Part shown: positions 26,889 through 36,419 of the stretch, one piece after another
Layout of the letters: every line of letters starts with the position of its first letter
Position numbering within the stretch: position 1 is the first letter of the stretch
Origin: Shewanella cutis
GTDB lineage: Bacteria; Pseudomonadota; Gammaproteobacteria; Enterobacterales; Shewanellaceae
Assembly: GCF_022410515.1 (NCBI RefSeq)
Contig: NZ_JACSDI010000001.1
Location: 868,001-932,000 of the forward strand
Reading direction: 5' to 3'
DNA: 64,000 nt
Translations under genes and position numbers: made by a program
The notes under the pieces: model-generated
Databases searched by the model: none
Told to the model about the DNA's origin: nothing
What the model saw: only the letters and a program-made list of their open reading frames with translations

Positions 26889-28196
26889 ATGAAATTTAAG
26901 ATCCGTTCTCTATGCGCAGCATTAACTCTAGCCGCTTCCGCTCATGCGGTTCAAGCAGATGATTTACTGCAAATTTATCAACAAGCACTGACGAATGACC
27001 CTCTGGTGTTGCAAGCGCAAGCGCAACGTAACGCTTTGTTTGAGAAAATTGAACAAAACCGTGCCCCACTGTTACCGACTATCAGTGCAAACGTGGGTTA
27101 TGACAAGGCATGGAATGACCCTCGGGACGATAGCAGCGGACTGACTGGTAGCCTAAAGCTAAATCAAGTCATCTATGATCATAGTGCTTGGGTAGGTTTA
27201 AGCCTTGCCGAGAAAGCGGCCTCTCAAGCTGATTCTACCTATGCATCGGCACTGCAAAATTTAATCTCCCGAGTGACCAAAGCCTACTTTGATGTATTAA
27301 CAGCCAAAGATAACTACGAGTTCCAAGGTGCAGAAAAACGCGCGATTGAGCGTCAACTTGAGCAAACTAAACAACGTTTTGCCGTTGGTTTAACTGCGAT
27401 TACTGACGTTCATGAGGCACAAGCACAATATGACTTGGCCTCCGCCTCTGAAATTCTGGCTGAAAATACCCTCGCAAATAGCTATGAAGCGCTGCGCGAA
27501 ATCACTGGTATCGATCACAAAGCCTTAAACGTGCTCGACACAAACCGTTTCTCTGCCGTTACACCCGCACCGAGTTCATCAACTGATTGGTTAAAAATTG
27601 CTGAAACCAATAGTGTCGATCTGATGACTCAACGCATAGGTAAAGATATCGCTCAAGAGACCATTAGCCTTTATAAAGCAGGCCACATGCCATCACTAAG
27701 CTTAAATGCAGGTTATGCTAAAGGTTTAGAGCAAAAATTAGGTGATGCAAGTGAACCTGATTTTGACAACATGAGCGTTGGCATCAATTTAAGCGTGCCG
27801 ATTTTTGAGGGCTTTAAAGTGTCTTCTCAAGTCAAGGAAGCGCAATTCCAATATGTGGAAGCAAGCCAAAGATTAGAGCAAACCTACCGTGGTGTAGTGA
27901 AAAACGTTCGTAATAACTACAACAACGTAGGTGCGTCAATCAGCTCTATCCGTGCTTACGAGCAGTCAGTGATTTCATCCGAAAGTGCCTTAAAAGCGAC
28001 CCAAGCAGGCTTTGAAGTTGGTACCCGTACCATCGTTGATGTATTGAACCGTACACGCGACTTGTACGACTCAAAGCGTAAATTATCAGACGCGCGTTAC
28101 AGCTACATCAACTCGATTGTAGCGCTGAAACAAGCCGCTGGTACATTAAACGAAGATGATGTTATTGCCATCAACAACGGCCTAAAAGCTGAATAA
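26889..28196 (+). CDS. tolC: Outer membrane efflux channel TolC
   Basis: The outer membrane exit duct for RND and ABC efflux pumps and type I secretion. The 435-aa protein has a signal peptide at residues 1-22 (cleavage after VQA), starts its mature form DDLLQIYQQALTNDP as in E. coli TolC, and shows two related outer membrane efflux protein repeats. GTRTIVDVLNRTRDLYDSK near 376 is a strong family segment. AAGGA precedes the ATG. It is divergent from nudF, the arrangement also seen in enteric bacteria. Confidence 0.96.
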   Translation: MKFKIRSLCAALTLAASAHAVQADDLLQIYQQALTNDPLVLQAQAQRNALFEKIEQNRAPLLPTISANVGYDKAWNDPRDDSSGLTGSLKLNQVIYDHSAWVGLSLAEKAASQADSTYASALQNLISRVTKAYFDVLTAKDNYEFQGAEKRAIERQLEQTKQRFAVGLTAITDVHEAQAQYDLASASEILAENTLANSYEALREITGIDHKALNVLDTNRFSAVTPAPSSSTDWLKIAETNSVDLMTQRIGKDIAQETISLYKAGHMPSLSLNAGYAKGLEQKLGDASEPDFDNMSVGINLSVPIFEGFKVSSQVKEAQFQYVEASQRLEQTYRGVVKNVRNNYNNVGASISSIRAYEQSVISSESALKATQAGFEVGTRTIVDVLNRTRDLYDSKRKLSDARYSYINSIVALKQAAGTLNEDDVIAINNGLKAE

Positions 28197-28230
28197 GTTA
28201 AGCAAGACAGAGGTTAAGCGATAATCTCCA

Positions 28231-28262
28231 ATAAAAAAACCGCCTTAGTTGGCGGTTTTTTA
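28231..28262. terminator. Bidirectional terminator between tolC and the barrel protein
   Basis: ACCGCC (28239-28244) and GGCGGT (28251-28256), extended by A-T pairs on both sides, with a 6-nt loop; A and T runs flank it so that it can serve both strands. Confidence 0.9.
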
Positions 28263-28279
28263 TTGGTCACAGTTACAGC

Positions 28280-29017
28280 TTAGAAATCAATTTCAACACC
28301 GGCGAAATAGCCATCAAACTTAGTATCAGCACTAATGCCTGAGAAATTATTCACATCAAAGGCAAACTCCCGATAACCCACGCGCACACGGGTATCAACT
28401 GCTGCGCCATCAAACTGCCAGCCTAAACCGATTGCATAATCATGTACATTAGACTCATTCGCTCCAAGCATTAAATCTGCAAAGCCAAATAAGCCTAAAC
28501 CCGGCATACTTAGATGGGTGCTGGCATACGCCATTACAATGCCACCATCCACATCTTTCTCTTCGGGGTGACCGGGATCTTGCACACGCAGTGAGCCGTT
28601 CATCAGTTTATAAGCTGCGCCCAGATCAAAAGATAAAATATCGTTATCCAGCAGCTCGTAATACAACACAAAATCGGTGTTGCTCAGATCGGTATAACTG
28701 GTCACATTACCTTTAAAATCGTGGCCATTGAAGCTGAAATCAGCATTCGCCAAACTACCTTTTTGATCAAGGCTGTTTTCACGGATTTTAAGATTTGGCA
28801 CAAAAGGCAGTGGATGCTCAACGGCAAACCAATAGCTACCTTGCGCAGATGAGCTGTAGTCAAAACCTTGTTGTGGCTGACCTTTATCAGAAAAGGTACC
28901 GCTGGTATCAGCACGCCAGTAATCACCACCAATTTTAAAACCAACCACTGTTGCCGCGTGGGCTGAAGTGGCCATTAAGCATCCTAATACCGCACTAGCG
29001 AGGAATGTTTTTTTCAT
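28280..29017 (-). CDS. TIGR04219-type outer membrane beta-barrel protein
   Basis: A 245-aa protein with a signal peptide (residues 1-21, cleavage after AHA) and a C-terminus ending VEIDF with the terminal Phe of Bam substrates. The mature start TVVGFKIGGDYWRAD and alternating strands fit the TIGR04219 barrel family, of unknown function. It is 2 bp downstream of the DUF2333 gene, so the two are almost certainly co-transcribed. Confidence 0.85.
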   Translation of the reverse strand: MKKTFLASAVLGCLMATSAHAATVVGFKIGGDYWRADTSGTFSDKGQPQQGFDYSSSAQGSYWFAVEHPLPFVPNLKIRENSLDQKGSLANADFSFNGHDFKGNVTSYTDLSNTDFVLYYELLDNDILSFDLGAAYKLMNGSLRVQDPGHPEEKDVDGGIVMAYASTHLSMPGLGLFGFADLMLGANESNVHDYAIGLGWQFDGAAVDTRVRVGYREFAFDVNNFSGISADTKFDGYFAGVEIDF

Positions 29018-29019
29018 AA

Positions 29020-29988
29020 TTAACCTTGAGAAAGCAAGTTCGTTAAATCAATCACCGCGGCATTCGCACGGGACACATAGTTAGCCATAACCAATGAATG
29101 ATTAGCGACTAGACCGAAACCACTGCCATTAAGTACGACAGGGCTCCAAACCGTTTGCTGAGTTGCTTCCAGTTCACGAATGATCTGTCTTAAGCTCACT
29201 TCAGCATTTTTCTTTTTCAATACGTCAGCAAAATCGACTTCCACCGCACGCATAAAATTCAATAACGCCCATGATGCACCACGGCTCTCATAGAAGACAT
29301 CATCAATTTTCCACCAGCTGGTTTTCACCTGATGGCTGGCTAAATTAGGGGTTGATTGACGTGCGGCATTATCCCCCGCTAAATCGGTGTTAAGACGTTC
29401 TTGCCCGACACTTGCCGATAACCGTTGCGACATACTGCCTAAACGTTTTTGCACTTCTTTCAACCACTCATTAAGGTTGTCAGCACGGGCATAAAACTGT
29501 GCATCCTGATTGTTCGGATCCATCATGCGCGCACGGTACAGCTTAAGCAGCTTAACACCATCGCGGTATTCGCTTTCTGCACTGGGTACTAACCAACTGG
29601 TATGGTCGATGTTTAACTTAGCCTGTGCTTCACTCAAATCCTTATCCGCAGTAGATTGAGATTGTGAGCGGCTAAACTCTTTACGCATAATCAGCGCCAA
29701 ATCACGGGCTTGCTCTAAAGCCCCATACTCAAAGGCAGGCATGTTATCCATAAAAATTGAGGGTGGCGTCACATCGTTCGATAACCAGCCTCCTTGTTTA
29801 TCCAGCAGCGTTTCGACCGTGAGGATCAAAGAGGTTGTAGTCGCATAACCGACGACATTCTTCTCTGTGGCCGTCAGTTCCTGGGGTGTCAAAGTATCAG
29901 GTTCAATACTCCACCACACACTTACAACGTAACCAACTAACACAACAAATAAAGCAACTCCGGTGACTTTCTTCCATGTTATTTGCAT
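29020..29988 (-). CDS. DUF2333 family membrane-anchored protein
   Basis: A 322-aa protein with one N-terminal membrane span (VALFVVLVGYVVSVWW, about 10-27) and a large periplasmic, mostly helical domain. Segments GGWLSNDVTPPSIFMDNMPAFE (split) and NPDN-like RADNLNEWL belong to the DUF2333 family, whose role is unknown. The ATG at 29988 has AAGGAG 7 nt upstream; a TTG one codon earlier gives the longer frame. Only 2 bp separate it from the downstream barrel gene and 11 bp from the upstream copper chaperone gene. Confidence 0.88.
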   Translation of the reverse strand: MQITWKKVTGVALFVVLVGYVVSVWWSIEPDTLTPQELTATEKNVVGYATTTSLILTVETLLDKQGGWLSNDVTPPSIFMDNMPAFEYGALEQARDLALIMRKEFSRSQSQSTADKDLSEAQAKLNIDHTSWLVPSAESEYRDGVKLLKLYRARMMDPNNQDAQFYARADNLNEWLKEVQKRLGSMSQRLSASVGQERLNTDLAGDNAARQSTPNLASHQVKTSWWKIDDVFYESRGASWALLNFMRAVEVDFADVLKKKNAEVSLRQIIRELEATQQTVWSPVVLNGSGFGLVANHSLVMANYVSRANAAVIDLTNLLSQG

Positions 29989-29999
29989 CAAGCGACTCC

Positions 30000-30482
30000 T
30001 TAATGATGGTGATGATGCTCGTGTTCGGCAGCATTCTCAGCCTGCTTAGCGACAGGCAATGTAATCGTCATATTTTCGCCATCGTTAAACTGTAATTGCA
30101 GCTTAACTTGCTGATCTAAGGCTAATGGCGCTTTCAGCCCAATTAACATGACATGCTCCCCTGACGGCATGAGGGTTAATGTTCCATGGGATGGGATATC
30201 AAAGCCTTCAACATGGCGCATTTTTACCATACCTTGCTCTTGAATCATGGTATGTAATTGCGCTTCGTTCGCCACATCAGTAGTCACTCCGATCAAACGA
30301 ACGGCCTTGTCGCTATGATTTTCGAGCGTAAAATAAGCTGCGGTATTAGGTACTGTATCAGGCATTGCACGTACATGACCTTCGGTCATCACTACACTGG
30401 CGAAAACAGAAAATGATGCACAAGATAAGGCAACACAATTAAACATCTGTTTGAATATCGGTTTCAATGTCTTAAACTCCAT
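30000..30482 (-). CDS. Periplasmic copper chaperone of the PCu(A)C family
   Basis: A 160-aa protein from the ATG at 30482, with a Lys-containing n-region and signal peptide (cleavage after FSVFA). The copper motif H-x-M...M-x-x-M...H-x-M is visible in LHTMIQEQGMVKMRHVEG and GEHVMLIGL. The C-terminus is a histidine-rich tail (AAEHEHHHHH) that could store or scavenge Cu. Family members deliver Cu(I) to cytochrome c oxidase CuA or CuB sites. The longer frame to 30518 would run across the divergent start at 30517. It heads a leftward group with the DUF2333 and barrel genes. Confidence 0.88.
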   Translation of the reverse strand: MEFKTLKPIFKQMFNCVALSCASFSVFASVVMTEGHVRAMPDTVPNTAAYFTLENHSDKAVRLIGVTTDVANEAQLHTMIQEQGMVKMRHVEGFDIPSHGTLTLMPSGEHVMLIGLKAPLALDQQVKLQLQFNDGENMTITLPVAKQAENAAEHEHHHHH

Positions 30483-30516
30483 GTCTACCCAATGTCGTCG
30501 TAAAGGAAAACAACCC

Positions 30517-31254
30517 ATGAGTCATATACAGGTTCGGGATGATCAGGGCGTTCGCATTATCAGCTTTAATCGCCCAGATAAACGTAATGCACTTGATCTT
30601 AATATGTATAAACAGCTGACAGAATACCTGATCGAAGGTGAAGCAGACAACGACATTCGTGCCTTTATGCTCCATGGCGAAGATAATTGTTTCACCTCGG
30701 GCAATGATGTTGCGGACTTTTTAAAAAATAGTGACTTAGGTCCAAATCACCCCGCTGTACGCTTTTTATTTTGCCTATTGGAACTCAAAAAACCGCTGGT
30801 TGCTGCCGTCTCTGGTGCCGCGGTAGGCATTGGCACCACTGTGCTACTGCACTGTGATTTAGTCTATGCCGATAATTCGGCAAAGTTTCAACTGCCCTTT
30901 GTCAATTTAGCCTTAGTCCCCGAAGCGGGTGCGAGTCTACTGTTACCCGAGTTAGTGGGTTATCAAAAAGCGGCTGAACTTTTGCTGCTCGGAGAAAGTT
31001 TTGATGCCAATACTGCTCATAGGCTGAATATCATTAATGATGTTATCGCCCAAGAAGAGTTATTAGCTTATGCCTTTAACCAAGCGAAAAAACTGGCAAA
31101 TCAGCCACCACAGGCGCTGCAAATTACCCGTCAATTAATGCGTCCACATAAAAACCGCGTACAACACCAAATGCATCAAGAGTTAGAGCAATTTGGCGCG
31201 AGACTTAAAAGTGATGAAGCCAAAGCAAGATTTCAAGCTTTTCTTAAAAAGTGA
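30517..31254 (+). CDS. Enoyl-CoA hydratase/isomerase family protein
   Basis: A 245-aa crotonase-fold protein. ISFNRPDKRNALDL is the family start, the oxyanion-hole segments are GNDVADF near 65 and SGAAVGIGTTVLLHCDLVYA near 100, and the FVNLALVPEAGASLLLP segment carries the Glu position often used in isomerases. The substrate is not predictable; it may act in fatty acid or amino acid breakdown. The ATG at 30517 has AAAGGAAA upstream; the frame extends to 30451, but that would overlap the divergent chaperone gene. Confidence 0.88.
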   Translation: MSHIQVRDDQGVRIISFNRPDKRNALDLNMYKQLTEYLIEGEADNDIRAFMLHGEDNCFTSGNDVADFLKNSDLGPNHPAVRFLFCLLELKKPLVAAVSGAAVGIGTTVLLHCDLVYADNSAKFQLPFVNLALVPEAGASLLLPELVGYQKAAELLLLGESFDANTAHRLNIINDVIAQEELLAYAFNQAKKLANQPPQALQITRQLMRPHKNRVQHQMHQELEQFGARLKSDEAKARFQAFLKK

Positions 31255-31391
31255 TACTCACTGAGAAAGTATTCACTATTGGCATGAGGGTCGATGTGCC
31301 CTCTTGTTGATAGCATCCCGCTAAAGGCTGTGTCCATAAACTCATATCGGCAACCCCATTCACCTCCCTGATCGAGAGAGCAAAATTAGGA

Positions 31392-31592
31392 TTAAATCGG
31401 TCTTTTCCATTGGTCGACAAGTAAAGCCAGTACAAAATACACTAACAGACTCACACCCGGCATAAACAGAATTGCACCCGCCCACACCACACGAGTCCAA
31501 AAGCAGGACCAACCAAATTGCCACGCCATACCAGAGGCAACACCACAAACCAAACGTTCTGAATTATCCATTCGCATTTGTGCTCGTTTCAT
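31392..31592 (-). CDS. Small PspC-domain membrane protein
   Basis: A 66-aa protein from the ATG at 31592, which has GGAG 7 nt upstream; the frame extends seven codons to another ATG, but that would put the ribosome site inside the gene. RLVCGVASGMAWQFG is the PspC-domain start, followed by two hydrophobic segments (about 31-45 and 47-60). PspC proteins take part in the phage-shock response to membrane damage; here no pspA, pspB or pspF is nearby. It is the third gene of a leftward cluster with the 36-aa and 97-aa ORFs. Confidence 0.8.
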   Translation of the reverse strand: MKRAQMRMDNSERLVCGVASGMAWQFGWSCFWTRVVWAGAILFMPGVSLLVYFVLALLVDQWKRPI

Positions 31593-31616
31593 TTTTAACT
31601 CCAATATATTCATGAC

Positions 31617-31727
31617 TTACTTATCGCTGACACTGTGCCACTGAAACCAGCAGATAATTCCTGAAAACAACGCGAGGCTAATCACTGGTAGCAGTAGCAG
31701 AGTCATAAGAGGTGCTACAAACCACAT
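31617..31727 (-). CDS. 36-aa predicted membrane peptide
   Basis: A short ORF with AAGGAG six bases upstream of its ATG at 31727. The peptide is MWFVAPLMTLLLLPV followed by further hydrophobic residues, then FQWHSVSDK, so it is one membrane span with a short polar C-terminus. It sits 10 bp after the 97-aa gene and 24 bp before the PspC-domain gene, all on the minus strand. I do not recognise a family. The ribosome site and tight spacing are the case for a real gene. Confidence 0.65.
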   Translation of the reverse strand: MWFVAPLMTLLLLPVISLALFSGIICWFQWHSVSDK

Positions 31728-31737
31728 AGGCAACTCC

Positions 31738-32031
31738 TTACTTATTTGCGCTATATTCGCCTGTTGCTGAAGACTCGTCTTGAGTATCCGCACTGAGTAT
31801 TATCTGACTGTTGAAGTCATAGATGCTTTCAGCTAATTGTGTTTGCAGTGATAACACCAGTTCATGCTTAGTGTTGACTAGCAACTCCTGTGCTTGGGTA
31901 CTGAGTGTTTGCTCAATGGCGCTCATAACATCTGATACCGGAGCCGCCTCTGCATGCGCCGTAACACTTGCCATTAATGCACCGAATAACACACTCACTT
32001 GAACTGATTTTTTAACGTTTGAAGTAAACAT
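31738..32031 (-). CDS. 97-aa secreted protein of unknown function
   Basis: A signal peptide (residues 1-27, cleavage after AHA) leads to a mature protein of about 70 residues, acidic and predicted helical (SAIEQTLSTQAQELLVN, then LVLSLQTQLAESIYD). AAGGGA precedes the ATG. No family recognised. It is the first gene of a three-gene cluster with the 36-aa peptide and the PspC-domain protein, so a role in envelope maintenance is possible but unproven. Confidence 0.75.
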   Translation of the reverse strand: MFTSNVKKSVQVSVLFGALMASVTAHAEAAPVSDVMSAIEQTLSTQAQELLVNTKHELVLSLQTQLAESIYDFNSQIILSADTQDESSATGEYSANK

Positions 32032-32240
32032 GATGTCGTCCCTTTCCGATTAATTAACTTGACATAGGGACTATTACAAAGGACGTGCCAACTTATCAAA
32101 AACAATTTAAATTGTTTATTTTCAGAGATTTAATATATTTAATTTTGATAACCTGATGTAAAGGATATTGTTCAAGAAATGTTAAGTGGTGAAAAATACT
32201 ACAAGCATTAGTCAATCTCACCACTTTTCAAATCGAATAA

Positions 32241-33248
32241 TTATTGCGCAACCAAATCGGTTTGCACGCTCTGATAGGCCAATTTAACTACCTCAATACC
32301 AGCGCCATTTTTATGGGCATTTTCGCTCAAATAACGACGCCAAGTGCGCGCACCGGGTAAGCCTTGGAATAAACCAATCATATGCCGAGTGATATGATTT
32401 AAGCGCCCGCCCGCCTGCAAATGAGCTTCGATATAAGGCAACATCGCCTCAATCACGGCTTCACGGCTAATCACCGCCTTCTGGCTGCCGCAGAGGATTT
32501 GGTCAACCTGCGCCAACATGTAAGTATTTTGGTAAGCCTCACGTCCCACCATCACACCATCTAAGTGCTGCAAGTGAGTTTTAGCTTGTTCAAGGCTCGT
32601 TATGCCACCGTTAATGCTGATATTGAGCATCGGATAATCACGCTTGAGCTGATACACGCGGTCGTAGTCTAAGGGCGGGATCTCACGATTCTCTTTCGGG
32701 CTTAAACCTTGCAACCAAGCCTTGCGCGCATGAATAATAAACTCACCACACCCTTTAGCCATAACAGTATCAATAAAGTGAGTCAAAAACTCATAGCTAT
32801 CCTGCTCGTCAATGCCGATACGTGTTTTTACCGTAACAGGAATATCAACTACTTGCTTCATGGCATCGACACACTCAGCCACCAGCTCAGGTTCGGCCAT
32901 CAAACAGGCACCAAAGCGACCGTTTTGCACCCGATCGGAAGGACAGCCCACATTGAGATTCACTTCATCATAACCGCGCTCAGCGGCCAGTTTGGCGCAG
33001 CGAGCAAGTTCAGCAGGATTCGAGCCCCCCAACTGCAATGCAAGAGGATGCTCTTCTTGGTTATAGGCAAGATAATCACCACGGCCATGTAATATCGCGC
33101 CAGTGGTCACCATCTCGGTATACAACAAGGCATTGGCCGACATTAAGCGAGCAAAATAACGGTAATGACGGTCTGTTAGATCCAACATCGGTGCAATGGA
33201 AAAGGTGCGATCGAACGTTTTGCTATCATTAAGATTATTTTTCAACAC
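32241..33248 (-). CDS. dusA: tRNA-dihydrouridine(20/20a) synthase DusA
   Basis: An FMN enzyme that reduces uridines 20 and 20a in the tRNA D loop. The 335-aa protein begins with the family segment [17 protein letters not shown], has [18 protein letters not shown] near 105 with the catalytic Cys, and [25 protein letters not shown] in two stretches, which is typical of the DusA subgroup. INGGI and [13 protein letters not shown] bind FMN phosphate. The start is GTG at 33248; no in-frame ATG precedes the conserved segment. Confidence 0.95.
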   Translation of the reverse strand: MLKNNLNDSKTFDRTFSIAPMLDLTDRHYRYFARLMSANALLYTEMVTTGAILHGRGDYLAYNQEEHPLALQLGGSNPAELARCAKLAAERGYDEVNLNVGCPSDRVQNGRFGACLMAEPELVAECVDAMKQVVDIPVTVKTRIGIDEQDSYEFLTHFIDTVMAKGCGEFIIHARKAWLQGLSPKENREIPPLDYDRVYQLKRDYPMLNISINGGITSLEQAKTHLQHLDGVMVGREAYQNTYMLAQVDQILCGSQKAVISREAVIEAMLPYIEAHLQAGGRLNHITRHMIGLFQGLPGARTWRRYLSENAHKNGAGIEVVKLAYQSVQTDLVAQ

Positions 33249-33357
33249 GTGACTATCAACTCAAGTAATTAAAATTTGCTAACTAATTGTTGTTTTAAGG
33301 GATAAAGCGCCCCAAATTAAGGCCAAGCATGCCCAATGAACACCAAGCTTAAAAATA

Positions 33358-33395
33358 GAAAAACAGCAAACGAGCTAAAGTTTGCTGTTTTATTG
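33358..33395 (-). terminator. Terminator of the iron-uptake pair
   Basis: An 11-bp perfect stem (AAACAGCAAAC at 33361-33371 with GTTTGCTGTTT at 33380-33390) and an 8-nt loop, with T-rich sequence on the minus-strand side. It lies about 85 bp past the piuC stop. Confidence 0.8.
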
Positions 33396-33476
33396 CCCTT
33401 CAGAGCTAGCGGGATTATACCCTAAACCGCCCACTTTGGGGAGATGAAGCGAGGAGAGAAGCTTAGCTTAGAATCA

Positions 33477-34151
33477 CTACAACTCGCTCCAACATCTGAG
33501 TAAGTTATGGTAAACCCCTGTCAGATTAAACAACTCTTGTTCAGGCGCAGCCTGGGCAGTCAACGCTTGAATCGATTGATCGAGTTGAAATAACAAGCGG
33601 CGCTGCCCCTCATCACGCACCATACTCTGTAACCACATAAACGCGCTGGTACGTTCACCGGATGTGACTGGAGTAACCTGATGCAAACTGGTTGACGGAT
33701 ATAACACTAAAGATCCCGCCGCCAGCTTAATACTCTGCTGCCCATAGGTATCTTGGATCACCAGCTCACCACCTTGATAAGTGTCTGGTTCGCTTAAAAA
33801 TAAGGTGGCTGATAGATCGGTACGCACCATACCATCGCTAGTCGAGCGAATCGCATTATCGATATGATAGCCAAAGGTTTCTCCGCCTTGATAACGATTA
33901 AACAAGGGAGGATAAAACTGTAACGGCAGCGCCGCCGACACAAATAAAGGATGGGCCAAGAGGCGCGCCATGATCAGCTCACCGATTTGAAGTGCTACAG
34001 GATCATCTTTGTCTAACTGCTGATTACGTTTGCGGGTACTCGCCATCACGCCTGAGGTCTGATTGCCATCAATCCAAGTGCGGGCATCGAGCTGCTCCCT
34101 TAGCTGATTGACTTCTTGTTTAGAAAAAACATTTGGAATTTCAATAAGCAT
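33477..34151 (-). CDS. piuC: Fe(2+)/2-oxoglutarate dioxygenase, PKHD-type (PiuC/YbiX)
   Basis: A 224-aa non-haem iron dioxygenase. The iron ligands H...D...H are seen in [10 protein letters not shown] near 95 and [16 protein letters not shown] near 157, the latter including the 2-oxoglutarate-binding Arg. The first residues [19 protein letters not shown] match the family. These proteins are commonly encoded beside siderophore receptors such as Fiu/PiuA, as here, and are thought to modify or handle a siderophore. It lies 75 bp downstream of the TonB receptor on the same strand. Confidence 0.93.
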   Translation of the reverse strand: MLIEIPNVFSKQEVNQLREQLDARTWIDGNQTSGVMASTRKRNQQLDKDDPVALQIGELIMARLLAHPLFVSAALPLQFYPPLFNRYQGGETFGYHIDNAIRSTSDGMVRTDLSATLFLSEPDTYQGGELVIQDTYGQQSIKLAAGSLVLYPSTSLHQVTPVTSGERTSAFMWLQSMVRDEGQRRLLFQLDQSIQALTAQAAPEQELFNLTGVYHNLLRCWSEL

Positions 34152-34226
34152 TTCAGAATCCTATTGGAATAGCATAAACATCAAAGGCAGCTCTAGGGCT
34201 GCCATTCAGATCTCGATTAATGCTGC

Positions 34227-36419
34227 TTAGAAGCGCATATCGGCACTTAACATCACTAAGCGTCCAGGCGCCATATTGGCAAAATGAGCGGTGTACGCTT
34301 TATCATAATAACGCTCATCCGTCAGATTCTGCACGTTCAGGCGTAATGTCATGAATTCGCTCATCTTATAAGATGAGGTCAAGTCAAAACGCCAGTAGGA
34401 TGGAATCGACAGCGTATTAGCCGTATTACCATAAACTTTACCCATATAGTACGCGCCCGTACCGACTGTAAAATCCTCAGTCACGTCGTAAGTCGTGAAT
34501 AAACTTAAGCTATTTTTAGCGGTATTAGGGAAACGGTTACCATTAAGCGCTGCGTTATAACCATTGCTTTCCAGCGTCGCATCCAAATAGGTATACCCAC
34601 CAAAACCATGCCAATGCTCAGTAAAGTCACCTGAGAAGCCGATTTCAAAACCTTTCACTCTTTGCTCACCGACGTTTTCCTGCGGCGCGTTACGATCGCC
34701 AGAGGTCGCTACTCGAGCATTGTTTTTCTCGATTTGGAATACAGAGCCATTCAGAGATAAACGCCCCTCCCAAAGGTCCCATTTAGTGCCTAACTCGTAG
34801 CTTTCGGTATCTTCTGGTTCTAAATCGGCGTTGGTACTGCCTAGGCGATCAGCGCCATCACCATTTGAGGTCCCTGGGGGGTTAGAAGAAGTACCCCAAG
34901 CGGCATAAATACTGCCATTTTCAGCAGGCTTATAAAGAACCGATAATTGATAGTTAAAGAAGTCAGTATCATTACTGAATTGAGAGGTCGAATTTTCAGC
35001 ACTAGTGCTGTAATCGTCCCAACGGATCCCCGCATTCACCATCCATGCTTCGGTTAACTCAATGGTGTTAAAGGCATAAAGCGAGCGAGTGTCGGTTTCT
35101 GTGACTGTCGCATCAGTGCCGAGTGTGATCTTCCCAACCCAAGGATCATGCGGATTTGGATTATCCAGCAGCGTACAGTTGTAGTTATCTAGCATTGCCT
35201 GATTACAACCCGCGTTGCGGCCATTGCCCGTATCGACGGTGTAACTCAAATTGCTGGTACGTTCGTTACTGAGTTCAGTACCGACGGCAAAACGGTTAGT
35301 CATTCCCGCAAGTTTTGCTTCACCCGAGAGTTGCAATTGAGTCGCTAAGGTCTTTGTGACCGAATGGCGCGACTTAGTGTTTCGCCATACATACCCCTTC
35401 GCGACGTTACCCGTGGTGTCGTCAGGGTTGGTCACAATATAGTAATTGCTGTTGCGACTATAGATGGACGTCGAAGTAAACTGCATGTCATTGTTAAAAT
35501 CGTGGCTAATCAACACTGATGCCGTATCGTCCATCGTGTCACGAAAATCCCGCGATAATAAGCCATAGAAATTGTCGGGATCGACATCGGCAGGTTTTCC
35601 TGTCGCCTGATCGTAGGGAATACCATAATCAGGAATATCATGGTTTTCAAAATGATAATATTCAAGGGTCACTTTAGTCGGCGTCGTTAACCCAAAAGTG
35701 ACTGACGGTGCAACACCCCAACGATTACCAGTAACCTCATCGCGCCCAGGAGTATCGGCATCGTGAGCCATCATGTTAATACGGACCGCAGCTTCATCGG
35801 TAATGACATGGTTGATATCAACATTGGCACGTTTGAGGGCATCAGTCCCCACTGCAACGTCGGCGTTAATAAAATCTTCAGCCTGTGCTTTTTTGGTCAC
35901 AATGTTGATGCTACCACCAACTGCGCCACGGCCGTTGTAGACTGAGCTTGGGCCTTTCAGGACTTCAATTTGTTCAATGTTAAAGGTTTCACGGCTTTGT
36001 GAACCCACATTACGCATACCATTGATAAAGGTTGAAGATTGGGCATCGTAACCACGGATAAAAGGTCTATCGCCATAGGGATTGCCACCTTCACCTGTAC
36101 CTAAGGTAATACCAGGCGTCGCCCGCAGCGCATCAGTAAAACTCTGGGCGCCCATATCCTTGATTAGATCTTGATTAATAACGGTAACGGTTTTCGCGGT
36201 ATTGAGTAGGTCTTCGGTAAATTTACCCGATTGTACTTTACGGGTGTTATAACCTAAGTACTCACCGTTCACTTCAATATGTTCAACTTTTTTATCAACG
36301 ACTTGTGCCTGCTCAGCTGCCATAGTAGGGATTGCAGAGGCTGCCATACCTATGGTTAACGAACCTAAAACATGGGCACCAAGCGTGACCCGACCATTAC
36401 GGCGTTTTGCAAATTTCAT
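34227..36419 (-). CDS. TonB-dependent siderophore receptor (Fiu/PiuA type)
   Basis: An outer membrane receptor for ferric catecholate-type siderophores, 730 aa. It has a signal peptide (cleavage near TMAAEQ), a plug domain (about 60-170, with ALRATPGITLGTGEGG and RGYDAQSSTFINGMRN) and a 22-strand barrel ending in Phe (MLSADMRF). FNIEQIEVLKGPSSVYNGRG is the classic plug signature. The ATG at 36419 has AGGAA 8 nt upstream; another ATG three codons earlier abuts that site. A Fur-box-like sequence about 92 bp upstream and the adjacent piuC indicate iron repression. Confidence 0.95.
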   Translation of the reverse strand: MKFAKRRNGRVTLGAHVLGSLTIGMAASAIPTMAAEQAQVVDKKVEHIEVNGEYLGYNTRKVQSGKFTEDLLNTAKTVTVINQDLIKDMGAQSFTDALRATPGITLGTGEGGNPYGDRPFIRGYDAQSSTFINGMRNVGSQSRETFNIEQIEVLKGPSSVYNGRGAVGGSINIVTKKAQAEDFINADVAVGTDALKRANVDINHVITDEAAVRINMMAHDADTPGRDEVTGNRWGVAPSVTFGLTTPTKVTLEYYHFENHDIPDYGIPYDQATGKPADVDPDNFYGLLSRDFRDTMDDTASVLISHDFNNDMQFTSTSIYSRNSNYYIVTNPDDTTGNVAKGYVWRNTKSRHSVTKTLATQLQLSGEAKLAGMTNRFAVGTELSNERTSNLSYTVDTGNGRNAGCNQAMLDNYNCTLLDNPNPHDPWVGKITLGTDATVTETDTRSLYAFNTIELTEAWMVNAGIRWDDYSTSAENSTSQFSNDTDFFNYQLSVLYKPAENGSIYAAWGTSSNPPGTSNGDGADRLGSTNADLEPEDTESYELGTKWDLWEGRLSLNGSVFQIEKNNARVATSGDRNAPQENVGEQRVKGFEIGFSGDFTEHWHGFGGYTYLDATLESNGYNAALNGNRFPNTAKNSLSLFTTYDVTEDFTVGTGAYYMGKVYGNTANTLSIPSYWRFDLTSSYKMSEFMTLRLNVQNLTDERYYDKAYTAHFANMAPGRLVMLSADMRF

